A stretch of DNA of 64,000 bases from Salinispora arenicola (GTDB lineage: Bacteria > Actinomycetota > Actinomycetes > Mycobacteriales > Micromonosporaceae): contig NZ_VFOL01000001.1 of the NCBI RefSeq assembly GCF_006716065.1, forward strand, positions 186,001 through 250,000. Reading direction: 5' to 3'. Positions 18,810-26,849 of this stretch are shown one piece after another. Below the pieces are notes generated by a model. The model saw nothing but the letters and a program-made list of their open reading frames with translations, searched no databases and was not told the DNA's origin. How positions within the stretch are numbered: position 1 is the stretch's first letter; every line of letters begins with the position of its first letter. Both the position numbers and the translations under genes were made by a program.

Positions 18810-19987
18810 GTGACGTCCCCACCGCACGTGGCGTTCGGCCACCACCTTCTGCGCGATCCGCACGGGCAGTACAACGCGCTGAGAGGCCAGGCTCCGGTAC
18901 ATCACATCCGGACGCCGGACGGGGCACCCGCGTGGCTCGTCATGCGCTACCACGACGTGCAGGCGGCGCTCACCGACCTCCGACTCTCCGTCGACAAGCG
19001 TTTCAGCGACACCGATGGCGAGCACGGGTCGTCGCTTCCGCCTGAGCTGGACGCGCATCTCCTCAATCGCGACCCGCCCGACCACACCCGGCTCCGGCGG
19101 CTGGCAGCCGCCGCGTTCACGCCTCGCCGTGTCGCCGATCAAGCGCCCGCCGTGGCAACGATCGTCGACGCACTGCTGGACGGAATCGCCGACCAAGACC
19201 AGGCGGAGCTGATCGGGGCCCTCGCTTCGCCGTTGCCCCTACAGGTCATGCACGAGCTGCTCGGCCTACCCACACAGACCAGCGTCGACTTCCGGAATTG
19301 GACAAACACGCTGCTGTCCGCCGACGCCAACCAGCCGGCCCAGTCGCGTTCGGCGATGGCCACGATGCGGCGGTTTCTCATGGGGCAGTTGGCCCGCAAG
19401 CGGGCACAGCCCGGCGACGACCTGTTGACCGGCCTCCTGGCCGCGCGGGACGACGACGACCGGTTCACCGACGATGAACTGCTTGCCATGGTCTTCCTGC
19501 TGATGTTCGCCGGCTACGACAACACCGCCGCACTCATCGGCAACGTCACCCACGCCCTACTAACCGACGCAGGCCTGCACGACGCGGTTCGCGCTGGTTC
19601 CGTCGACCTCGACTCGGTTGTGGACGAGGTCCTGCGGTGGAATCCCTCCTTCCCACTGGCGGTACGACGATTCGCGCGAGAGCCGGTCACACCATCCCGG
19701 CAGGCGATCGCGTCTGGCTCTGCCTGGCCAGCGCGAACCGCGACCCCGCACAGTTCACCGAACCCGACGAACTAGGCATCACCCCAGCCCGGCGCCCGCA
19801 CCTGGCGTTCGGACACGGCATCCACTACTGCCTGGGCGCGCCACTCGCCCGTCTCCAGACAACCGTGGCCGTCGCCAGTCTGTTGGACCGCTATCCCGGG
19901 ATCCGGTTGGCGGTACCCGCCCACGAGCTACGGTGGCGGGAGTCGTTTCGCGTACGCGGACTGGCCGCCCTGCCGGTTCGCCTGTAG
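18810..19987 (+). pseudogene. Cytochrome P450 broken by a frameshifting deletion
   Basis: Bacterial class I P450 split between two frames. The first part runs from the GTG at 18810 (GGAG upstream) and contains the I-helix MFAGYDNTAA and the K-helix ExxR in VDEVLRW. It then leaves frame at about 19680-19690 and meets a stop at 19775. The second part continues in another frame with GHTIPAGDRVWLCLASANRD and the heme-cysteine loop FGHGIHYCLGAPLA, ending at 19987. Several residues expected between FARE and GHTIP are missing, so this looks like a small deletion rather than a single miscalled base. The enzyme is very likely inactive because the heme ligand is not translated. The joined length (about 392 residues) is normal for the family. 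Confidence 0.85.
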
Positions 19988-20146
19988 CCGACCGTGGTGA
20001 CGCAGTTTCCCGGCCACTGTTTCCCTGTGACACCGGCCGTACCGGCCCTTGACCGCGTGCCGCGCCACCACCCTTCCCTGCGCTGGCAGGTCAGTGCATG
20101 GCCGGTGGCACACCGTGTTCGACCACGCGCACGGCTGCGCCCTGCC

Positions 20147-21808
20147 TCAGTGCGGGTGGTGTGGTGACCGGCGCCGGTGGGTGCGGTGGATCAGGGTGGC
20201 ACCGGTGAGGATGAGCAGGGTGCCGGCGCCGAGGATGGTGGGCAGGTCGGGTCCGGTGACGGGCAGGTCGACGCTGATGGTGGTGGCCTCGGACTGGCTG
20301 TCGGGGCAGGTGGTGGTGGTTGCGGTGTAGTGGGCGGTGAGGGTGTGGGTGCCGGGTGGGAGTCGGGTGGTGTGGGTGGCGGTGGTGGTGCTGTCCAGGG
20401 GCACGGTGGCGAGGTCGGTGGTGGTGGTGCGGAAGGTGATGCTCCCGGTGGGGGTGTCGGTGGTGCAGGTGACGGTGGCGGTGAGGGTGACGTCCTGATC
20501 GGCTGTCGGGTCCTGCGGTGAGACCCGCAGGCTCGTGGTGGAGCGTGGTGGCAGCGTGGGCAGGGCCATACTCTGATCGTCGCCGGCGGCGATGGCGGCG
20601 AGCGTGGTGCCGGCGGGCAGGCTGACCGCGACGGGTGCGCTGCGGTCGGTGGTGGACCCGTCGCCCAGCTCACCGTTTGCATTGGCGCCCCAGGCGAGGG
20701 CGGCGCCGGCGGAGGTGATCGTCACATTGTGGTCGCTGTCGCGGCCGGCGATGGCGGTGAGCCTGGTGTCCGCCGGCAGGCTCACCGCGACCGGCGTGCT
20801 GCTGTCGGTGGTGGATCCGTTACCCAACTGGCCCCGGCCGTTGTGTCCCCAGGCGAAGGCGGCTCCCTCGGAGGTCAACGCCGCGCTGTGGAGGCGCCCG
20901 GCGGCGATGGCGGTGGCCTCGGTGCCCGTGGGCAGGGCGACGGCGATGGGCACGAGGCTGTCCGTGGTGGTGCCGTTGCCCAATTGGCCGAAGCTGTTGC
21001 CGCCCCAGGCCAGGGCGGTGTCGTCGGAGGTCAACACCAGACTGTGATCGCGTCCGCCGGCGACGGAGGTGACCGTGACGCCTGGTGGCAGCGTGACGGC
21101 GACGGGTGTGTCGCGGCCGGTGGTGGTGCCGTCGCCCAGCTGACCGTTGGTGTTCTTTCCCCAGGTGAGGAGGGTGGGGCCGGTTGAGGTCAGCACCAGG
21201 TTGTGGTCGCGGCCGGCGGCGATGGCGGCGACCGTGGTGCCGGCGGGCAGGCTCACCGCGACGGGCGTGCTGCGGTCGGTGGTGGACCCGTCGCCCAGCT
21301 GGCCGAAGGTGTTGTCGCCCCAGGCGAGGACGGTGCCGGCGGAGGTCAAGGCCAGACTGTGGTCGGCGCCGGCGGCGACGGCGACGGCCCTGGTGCCCGT
21401 GGGCAGGCTCACCGCGACGGGCGTGCTGCTGCTGGTGGTGGACCCGTTGCCCAGCTGACCTTCGATGTTTCGTCCCCAGGCGAGGACGGTGCCGGCGGAG
21501 GTCAACGCCAGACCGTGACGGTCGCCGACGGCGACGGCGGCGACCGTGGTGCCCGCGGGCAGACTCACCGCAACTGGTTCGCTGCTGTCGGTCATGGTCC
21601 CGTTGCCCAACTGACCCCCGTCGTTCTCGCCCCAGGCGAGGATCGTGTCCGAGACGACTGCCGTCGCTGCTGACCTGTGCTGCGCCAACCCGGGCGAGGC
21701 GCCGATCGACTCGGCGAGCGTCACCGCCAGCGCGAGGAAGAACCATCCGAGGGCGACACGCCCCGCCCGATGCTCGCCGACACCATGCCGCTGGCAGAGT
21801 CCCTGCAT
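20147..21808 (-). CDS. RCC1-repeat surface protein with Ig-like domain and LPxTG-type tail
   Basis: Secreted protein of about 553 residues. The ATG at 21808 has GGAGG eight bases upstream and begins a signal region (GWFFLALAVTLAESIG). Seven RCC1 repeats of about 50 residues follow, each with a WGxNxxGQLGxG-type motif, matching a complete seven-bladed propeller. A bacterial Ig-like region comes next (TLTATVTCTTDTPTGSITF). The end is LPVTG, a hydrophobic stretch (ILGAGTLLILTGATLI) and a basic tail, the signature of sortase-dependent cell-wall attachment. No enzymatic motif is seen, so a surface binding role is likely. A collapsed paralogue lies at 23102-23544. Confidence 0.85.
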   Translation of the reverse strand: MQGLCQRHGVGEHRAGRVALGWFFLALAVTLAESIGASPGLAQHRSAATAVVSDTILAWGENDGGQLGNGTMTDSSEPVAVSLPAGTTVAAVAVGDRHGLALTSAGTVLAWGRNIEGQLGNGSTTSSSTPVAVSLPTGTRAVAVAAGADHSLALTSAGTVLAWGDNTFGQLGDGSTTDRSTPVAVSLPAGTTVAAIAAGRDHNLVLTSTGPTLLTWGKNTNGQLGDGTTTGRDTPVAVTLPPGVTVTSVAGGRDHSLVLTSDDTALAWGGNSFGQLGNGTTTDSLVPIAVALPTGTEATAIAAGRLHSAALTSEGAAFAWGHNGRGQLGNGSTTDSSTPVAVSLPADTRLTAIAGRDSDHNVTITSAGAALAWGANANGELGDGSTTDRSAPVAVSLPAGTTLAAIAAGDDQSMALPTLPPRSTTSLRVSPQDPTADQDVTLTATVTCTTDTPTGSITFRTTTTDLATVPLDSTTTATHTTRLPPGTHTLTAHYTATTTTCPDSQSEATTISVDLPVTGPDLPTILGAGTLLILTGATLIHRTHRRRSPHHPH

Positions 21809-21999
21809 CGCACATACCTCCGAGTGGACAATCACCAGCCAGTAGGACAAGCTTCATTCTTCATGACTTATTTCTCTTATATGGGTAGAAACGCCCACCG
21901 CAGCGGGCGGGCTGATCACCCAACCGGCAGTCGTGGGCGGTTCCACCGAACCGAATCTGGTTCGCAGCCCGTCAGTCGAGAGCTGGACGATTCGCCACT

Positions 22000-22126
22000 A
22001 TGGAACTGACGACACCCCGCCTGTTGTGGCGCGAGTTCCACTGTCCGACCCGCAGGGCAGCTGCGTGGCCACCCCTACATCCGCGGACAGTGGCGCGACC
22101 GGCTGCTGTTCGCCGCCGAATACTGA
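22000..22126 (+). pseudogene. Remnant of a GNAT acetyltransferase gene
   Basis: The first 13 codons read MELTTPRLLWREF, the typical N-terminus of a RimJ/RimL-type GNAT acetyltransferase. Forty bases later another frame reads HPYIRGQWRDRLLFAAEY then stop, the typical C-terminal end of the same family. The whole acetyl-CoA-binding core between them is missing. This is therefore a gene with a large internal deletion, left inside the promoter-side region of the RCC1 gene. Confidence 0.6.
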
Positions 22127-22222
22127 CCACCGCCTTACCGCGCTGGGCAGAGGTCGTGGCCGTCCTGCCCGGCCATGCTCGTCCCTGCCAGGTCATCGTC
22201 TCCGCCGCCCGTGGTTGGCGGC

Positions 22223-23062
22223 TCAGGTGACGGCAGGGGCAAGGAACGTGCGGGCGCCGCGAAGCTGGGTGGTCAGTTTCGCCTGGGTTTCGGCGCAGTC
22301 CAGGCGGACGCTGACGGGACCGGGGATGTTGGTGTCGGCACGCCGGCCGGCAGGCAGGGCCGTGTCGTCGATACCGTCGCGACGGGCGATGAGAACACCG
22401 AGTTCGTAGCGGCTGACGGCGTCGGCGCCAGCAACGTGCTGGATGCCGGCATACGAGGAACCGCCCAGTTCCAGCAGCGCCGCGGCCAGGTCCGTGACGT
22501 GGACCGGGCAGCGTACGTCGTCGGTGAACAGAACACCACGGGTGGGGTCTGCAGCGAGACTGTGTACCAACCGCTCCTGGGTCGAACCTCCGTCATCTCC
22601 AACGATCAGTGAGGTACGCGCAACGATCGCGCTCGGATCCAGTCCCTTGACCGCGGTCTCGGCCGCGGCCTTGGCCGCGCCGTACGGGCTGATCGGGTCG
22701 GGGCAGCACGTCTCGTCGTAGCGCGCCGCCGTACCGGAGAAGACCGCGTCGCTGGACACCTGCACCAGGCGGGCCCCGATGGCGGCGCCCGCGGCGGCCA
22801 CGTGCATGCTGCCGTCGGCGGTGGTGGCCCAGTCACCCTGCCGGTACGCGGCATTGATGATCACCGTTGGTCGGATCTGGTCGACCAGGACGGTGACGTC
22901 GTCACGACGACGGATGTCGAGCTTGCGCCATTCGACGCCGGCTACAGGCGCAGCCTGGCGGTGGAAGGTCGCCACCACCCGACCGCCGGCCAGCCGCGCC
23001 CGGCGGGCGACCTCCCGGCCGAGGAGGCCGCTACCGCCCACGACAAGAAGGTCCGTGGGCAT
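22223..23062 (-). CDS. NAD(P)-dependent sugar-nucleotide reductase (RmlD-like)
   Basis: Extended SDR of 279 residues resembling dTDP-4-dehydrorhamnose reductase. VVGGSGLLGREVARRA (residues 7-22) is the nucleotide-binding motif, VSSDAVFSG matches the RmlD beta-strand with the catalytic Ser/Thr, and YGAAKAAAE carries Tyr and Lys. There are no neighbouring sugar biosynthesis genes, so the substrate is uncertain; relatives act on sugar nucleotides or methionine adenosyltransferase complexes. The ATG at 23062 overlaps by one base a TGA that ends the open frame of the upstream broken RCC1 gene, so translational coupling is possible. Confidence 0.8.
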   Translation of the reverse strand: MPTDLLVVGGSGLLGREVARRARLAGGRVVATFHRQAAPVAGVEWRKLDIRRRDDVTVLVDQIRPTVIINAAYRQGDWATTADGSMHVAAAGAAIGARLVQVSSDAVFSGTAARYDETCCPDPISPYGAAKAAAETAVKGLDPSAIVARTSLIVGDDGGSTQERLVHSLAADPTRGVLFTDDVRCPVHVTDLAAALLELGGSSYAGIQHVAGADAVSRYELGVLIARRDGIDDTALPAGRRADTNIPGPVSVRLDCAETQAKLTTQLRGARTFLAPAVT

Positions 23063-23101
23063 CAACGGCCAACCCCATCTGTCCCGGTCACCGCTGCGCG
23101 G

Positions 23102-23544
23102 CTATTCCTGATGGAGTGTTGTTCGGTTGCAGCGGGTGAGGTAGAGGAACGTGGCGCCGGTGAGGATGAGCAGGGTGGCGGTGCCGAGGATGGTGGGCAG
23201 GTCGAGGTCGAGGTCGAGGTCGAGGTCGAGGTCGAGGCCAAACTATGGTCGCGACGGGCGGTGACGGCGGTGACCGTGGCACCCGACGGCAGGCTCACCG
23301 CGACGGGCTCATTGCTTCCGGTGGTAGTCCCGCTACCCAGTTGTCCCTGGTTGTTGTCGCCCCAGGCAAGGAGGATTTCCGACGCGGCGGCGGTCGTTGG
23401 TGACGTGGGTTGTGCCGACGCGGGCAACTCGCCGATCGCCTGCGGGACCGTCACGGCCAGCGCGAGCGAGAACCATCCGGCAAGGGTGCGTCCCGCCCGG
23501 CGCCCTCCGATGCCTCGACCGAGCCGCCGCCAACGTCCCTGCAT
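23102..23544 (-). pseudogene. Collapsed paralogue of the RCC1/LPxTG surface protein
   Basis: The N-terminus repeats that of the intact RCC1 gene: the same GGAGG-type ribosome site, ATG at 23544 starting MQG, signal segment, then LLAWGDNNQGQLGSGTTTGS. After one RCC1 unit the sequence enters a GTCGAG hexamer run. It then resumes in another frame with DLPTILGTATLLILTGATF, the membrane anchor of the same protein, ending at 23102. About six repeats, the Ig-like domain and the LPxTG motif are lost, and the anchor is out of frame. The actual open frame would run on to 23062 with an unrelated Ser/Thr/Pro tail. Confidence 0.75.
23201..23236. repeat. Six perfect GTCGAG hexanucleotide repeats
   Basis: Six uninterrupted copies of GTCGAG sit exactly at the junction between the N-terminal and C-terminal remnants of the collapsed RCC1 gene. 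The intact paralogue has no such array at the matching place. It probably arose by slippage during or after the deletion. Confidence 0.9.
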
Positions 23545-23624
23545 CACGCACACCTCCGAGCGCATCCCCGCCAGCAGGGACAAATATGGCATCATTAGCC
23601 ATCTATCCCATTAGTGCAAACAAC

Positions 23625-23672
23625 GCACCTGTATCGGTAGGACCAACGGCACCTGTATCGGTAGAACCAACG
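23625..23672. repeat. Two 24-bp tandem repeats in a promoter-like region
   Basis: Two adjacent copies of a 24-base unit starting GCACCTGTATCGGTAG differ at one base. They lie upstream of the first biosynthetic operon and of the broken RCC1 gene. Each copy contains GTATCGGTAG, and a related GTATCGGCTA is found at 28505-28514, on the other side of the XRE regulator gene. Confidence 0.7.
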
Positions 23673-23970
23673 CCGGCCCGCGTGTCAGGTTGCTGGTCGC
23701 AGCAGGGTTGTGCCGGACATCGCTGAGTTCGGCTCGTGCGAGGCACCGTTGAGGCACGCACCTCGGCCTTGGTTCGAAGGGATGTCCATGCTGGAATCTA
23801 CTTCGTTCGGAGTGGAACCGACAAATGCCGGTTCCCGAGTGGGATACCTCCGCAACGGTGGGAATCCCGTGGCCGTGGTGCGGCAGCAGCGGTCGGCACC
23901 CGCCGGACATCGTCCGCGCCGCATCCCTCGGAGCGCGGCTCCGGAACCAGGGAAGTGTGGAGACACTCGC

Positions 23971-24129
23971 ATGATGATCGCCAACGACGGGCGGGAGGAG
24001 TTCCTCGCTGACGGCCTTCCTGGCGGGGACGCTCTGCCGCCAGCGCCCGCGCCGACTCCGGGTCGCCACAGGGTCCTCGCCCGCCGCCGGGTCGAGCACA
24101 CGGGAAGACCCGGACGGGTGCGCGGATGA
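23971..24129 (+). CDS. Possible 52-residue leader protein coupled to the CrtI-like gene
   Basis: A short frame begins ATGATG at 23971, with GTGGAG eight bases upstream, and ends in a TGA that overlaps the ATG of the next gene (ATGA). The CrtI-like gene has no good ribosome site of its own, so its translation may depend on ribosomes finishing this frame. The product is Pro/Arg-rich and unlike any family I recognise. A longer version of the same frame reaches back to 23710. Confidence 0.3.
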   Translation: MMIANDGREEFLADGLPGGDALPPAPAPTPGRHRVLARRRVEHTGRPGRVRG

Positions 24130-25616
24130 ACGACGACTACGACGCCATCGTCATCGGTGCGGGCAACGCCGGGCTCAGCAGCGCGGCCACGCTCCAACGC
24201 GGTGGCAGGCGCACGCTCCTGCTTGAGCGCCACAACGTTCCCGGTGGTGCGGCGACCTCGTTCGTGCGGGGGCGGTTCGAGTTCGAGGTGTCGCTGCACC
24301 AGTTGGGTGGCATGGGGAACGGCCCACTCCGGCAGGTTCTCGACCAGCTGGACGTCACGCGCAGGTTGACGTTCGTGGAGGAGCGTGACCTCTACCGCAC
24401 CGTGGTCCCCGGGGTCCTCGACATCACCCTGCCCGCCGAGTGGAAGGGTGTCGCCGACGCGATCGAGGACAGCTTTCCGGGCAACCGCGCGCGGATCGAG
24501 TCCTTCCTCGAGTTGTGCTACGAGGTCGGAAACTGGCAGCTGGTGGCTCGGGCGAGCCTGCATCAGCCCCAGGAACAGGCCGCGTGGCTGCGCGGGCTGT
24601 CCCGGGTGCGCCGCAACGGTCTGCGCCCGGCGAAGGAGGTGCTCGACGAGTACTTCGACGACGACCGGATCAAGCATGTTCTGGCGTCCTACTGGAGCTA
24701 CAACGGGCAGCCTCCCTCCACACTGCCGTTCATGGACCTGGCGAGAATTCTGACGCTCTACCTCGAATACAAGCCCTACCACCTGCGCGGTGGCAGCCAG
24801 GCCATGTCCTCGGCGATGCTGGACTCCTTCCTGGAAGCGGGCGGCGATGTCCGCTTCAACTCGGACGTCGCGGAAATCCGCACGCGCCAGGGCACCGTGG
24901 TCGGGGTCCGCCTGGCCAACGGCGACGAGTACGACGCTCGGATGGTGGTATCGAACGCCTCCGCCATCACCACCTACACCCGCATGCTCGACCCCACCGT
25001 CGTCCCCGATTCCGTCCTGCGCGACCTCCGCGGCAGAAAGCTGGGAATCTCGGGCACGATCATCTACCTCGGCCTGGACGCCACGGCACACGAACTGGGC
25101 TTCACCGCGGGCACCAACATGATCACCAGCGAGCTCGCGGAGAAGACCGTCCGGGACAGCATGTTCTCCCTCGGTCCGACGCCTTACGTGGTCGCGAGCT
25201 GTTACGACGTCGACCCGATCGGGTTCGCGCCGCCCCGGGCATCCCATGTGGCGATCTTCTCCGTCCAGTACGGCAGGGTGTGGGACACGCTCGCACCGGA
25301 GGACTACGCCCGAGCCAAGTACGCGTACGCCCAATCCCAGCTCGACTTGGTCGAGGTGATAAGCCCTGGGCTGCGGGACGTCATCGAGGAGGCCGAGGTG
25401 GCCACCCCGCACACCCTCCGGCGCTACCTCGGCCACCCGGGCGGCGCCATCTACGGCTTCGACCAGGACATCACCGACAGCTGGCTCTTCCGCGACACCG
25501 ATCTCAAGCCCAATGTGCCCGGCCTGTTCCTGCTCAGCGCGTGGACCACCGCGGGCGGGTACAACCCAACGATCGTGACCGCAGCACGTTTCTCCCAGCG
25601 GCTCCTGCAGCTCTAG
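24126..25616 (+). CDS. CrtI/phytoene-desaturase-like FAD oxidoreductase, copy 1
   Basis: FAD-dependent oxidoreductase of 496 residues in the CrtI/CrtN superfamily. AIVIGAGNAGLSSAATL (about residues 8-24) is the FAD-binding motif, followed by LLERHNVPGGAATSF. The C-terminal signature GGYNPTIVTAARFSQ ends the flavin fold. It is closely similar along its length to the gene at 40837. It is followed 29 bp later by a 2Fe-2S reductase, a pairing repeated at the second locus. In a polyene/N-hydroxytriazene setting it may desaturate or isomerise the acyl chain or an N-N intermediate; the exact step is unknown. Translation may be coupled to the small frame upstream. Confidence 0.85.
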   Translation: MNDDYDAIVIGAGNAGLSSAATLQRGGRRTLLLERHNVPGGAATSFVRGRFEFEVSLHQLGGMGNGPLRQVLDQLDVTRRLTFVEERDLYRTVVPGVLDITLPAEWKGVADAIEDSFPGNRARIESFLELCYEVGNWQLVARASLHQPQEQAAWLRGLSRVRRNGLRPAKEVLDEYFDDDRIKHVLASYWSYNGQPPSTLPFMDLARILTLYLEYKPYHLRGGSQAMSSAMLDSFLEAGGDVRFNSDVAEIRTRQGTVVGVRLANGDEYDARMVVSNASAITTYTRMLDPTVVPDSVLRDLRGRKLGISGTIIYLGLDATAHELGFTAGTNMITSELAEKTVRDSMFSLGPTPYVVASCYDVDPIGFAPPRASHVAIFSVQYGRVWDTLAPEDYARAKYAYAQSQLDLVEVISPGLRDVIEEAEVATPHTLRRYLGHPGGAIYGFDQDITDSWLFRDTDLKPNVPGLFLLSAWTTAGGYNPTIVTAARFSQRLLQL

Positions 25617-25645
25617 GCCTCCCTCCGGCAGACCGAGGAAATCTG

Positions 25646-26800
25646 ATGCCCACCCATCCCCTCGCCCGCTTCTTCGATCGTGTCGATGACGTCACCGCCG
25701 AGATCGCTCGCCGAGAGGCCGGGGGTGTGGCGCATTCCGCCGCCGTGGACGACGAGATCGCGGTGTGTCACCCGAAGCAGCTCGATCTCGTCGTGGACGA
25801 GGTCATCACCGAGACCGCGACGACGAAGACCTTCCGGCTGCGCCGGGCCACCGGTGAGCTGCTTCCACCGTTCCAGGCAGGTCAGTACATCAGCCTGCGG
25901 CTTCAGATCGAGGGTGTCCGTACCAGCAGGGCGTTCTCGGTGTCCTCCAGCCCCACCAAACGCCGCCACTACGACCTGACGGTCCGGCGGGTTCCCGGCG
26001 GCCGGGTCAGCAACCACCTGCTCGACGCCGTCGCTCCCGGGGATCGGCTGGTCAGCAGCGGCCCTATCGGTACGTTCCAGCACAACCCGCTCTTCCACGG
26101 CGAAGACCTGGTCTTTCTGGCGGGTGGTTCGGGTGTCGCCCCCGCTATGAGCATGATCCGCGAAGTCGTCGATCGCGGCCTTCCGCGCACACTGCACCTC
26201 GTCTACGGCTCGCGCCGCGCCGACGACATCATCTTCCGCGCCGAGCTCGACCAGGTCGCCCGCGATTGTCCGGAGATCACGGTGGACCACGTGATCTCGG
26301 AGCCGGACGCGGACTGGTCGGGACCTACGGGGTTCTTGTCGGCGGCAGTCGTCGAGCGACTCGCGGGTCCGCTTCGTGGCCGGATGACCTACGTCTGCGG
26401 CCCGCCCGCCATGTATGCCTACCAACTCCGGCAGCTCGACCGGGTGGGCCACCCGCGCCGCAGGGTGCGGCTGGAGGCCAACGGGATCGCCCTGCCCGCT
26501 GGCGAGGACCGCGACTGGCCCGCCGACGTGGACCCGACGGTGGAGGTGACCGTCGCGGTGCGGGGGCGTGGGGCGTTCCGCACCCCGCGCAGCCGCCCAC
26601 TGCTTGACGCGTTGGAGGACAACGGCTTCCAGCCGGAGGCGTCGTGCAGGTCGGGAGAATGCAGTATGTGCCGGGTCCGGGTGGTACGTGGTGGTGTCTT
26701 CACCGCAGCCGAGGCCCGCCTCCGGATGTCGGATCGTGACTTCGGGTTCACCCACTCCTGTGCCGCATACCCGGTCACCGACGTGGAAGTGGACTTCTGA
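25646..26800 (+). CDS. 2Fe-2S ferredoxin-NAD(P)H reductase, copy 1
   Basis: Single-chain electron-transfer protein of 384 residues. After an N-terminal helical segment of about 60 residues there is a FAD domain (RAFSVSSSP near residue 98), an NAD(P) domain (AGGSGVAPAMSMIRE near residue 160) and a plant-type ferredoxin domain. The last has CRSGECSMC and a fourth Cys in FTHSCAAYP near the end. It probably passes electrons from NAD(P)H to the CrtI-like partner encoded immediately upstream or reoxidises it. A paralogous reductase lies at 42365-43558 behind the second CrtI-like gene. Confidence 0.88.
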   Translation: MPTHPLARFFDRVDDVTAEIARREAGGVAHSAAVDDEIAVCHPKQLDLVVDEVITETATTKTFRLRRATGELLPPFQAGQYISLRLQIEGVRTSRAFSVSSSPTKRRHYDLTVRRVPGGRVSNHLLDAVAPGDRLVSSGPIGTFQHNPLFHGEDLVFLAGGSGVAPAMSMIREVVDRGLPRTLHLVYGSRRADDIIFRAELDQVARDCPEITVDHVISEPDADWSGPTGFLSAAVVERLAGPLRGRMTYVCGPPAMYAYQLRQLDRVGHPRRRVRLEANGIALPAGEDRDWPADVDPTVEVTVAVRGRGAFRTPRSRPLLDALEDNGFQPEASCRSGECSMCRVRVVRGGVFTAAEARLRMSDRDFGFTHSCAAYPVTDVEVDF

Positions 26801-26849
26801 ATGCTGGGCGCACCACGCAGCTCATGGCCCGGACCGGGCCGTACCGGTG

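Noticed and set aside
15489..19196. A 1235-codon reading of the FAD/Fe-S dehydrogenase
   Set aside because: The first 200 codons run over the divergent P450 gene, lack family similarity, and better ribosome sites exist at 18554 or 18641.
23201..23236. CRISPR-like or regulatory repeat array
   Set aside because: The unit is a six-base simple repeat without spacers and lies at a deletion joint in a broken gene.
23062..23595. A functional 177-residue secreted protein
   Set aside because: Its second half is an out-of-frame reading of a membrane anchor, so it is treated as a broken RCC1 paralogue; expression of the short product cannot be fully excluded.
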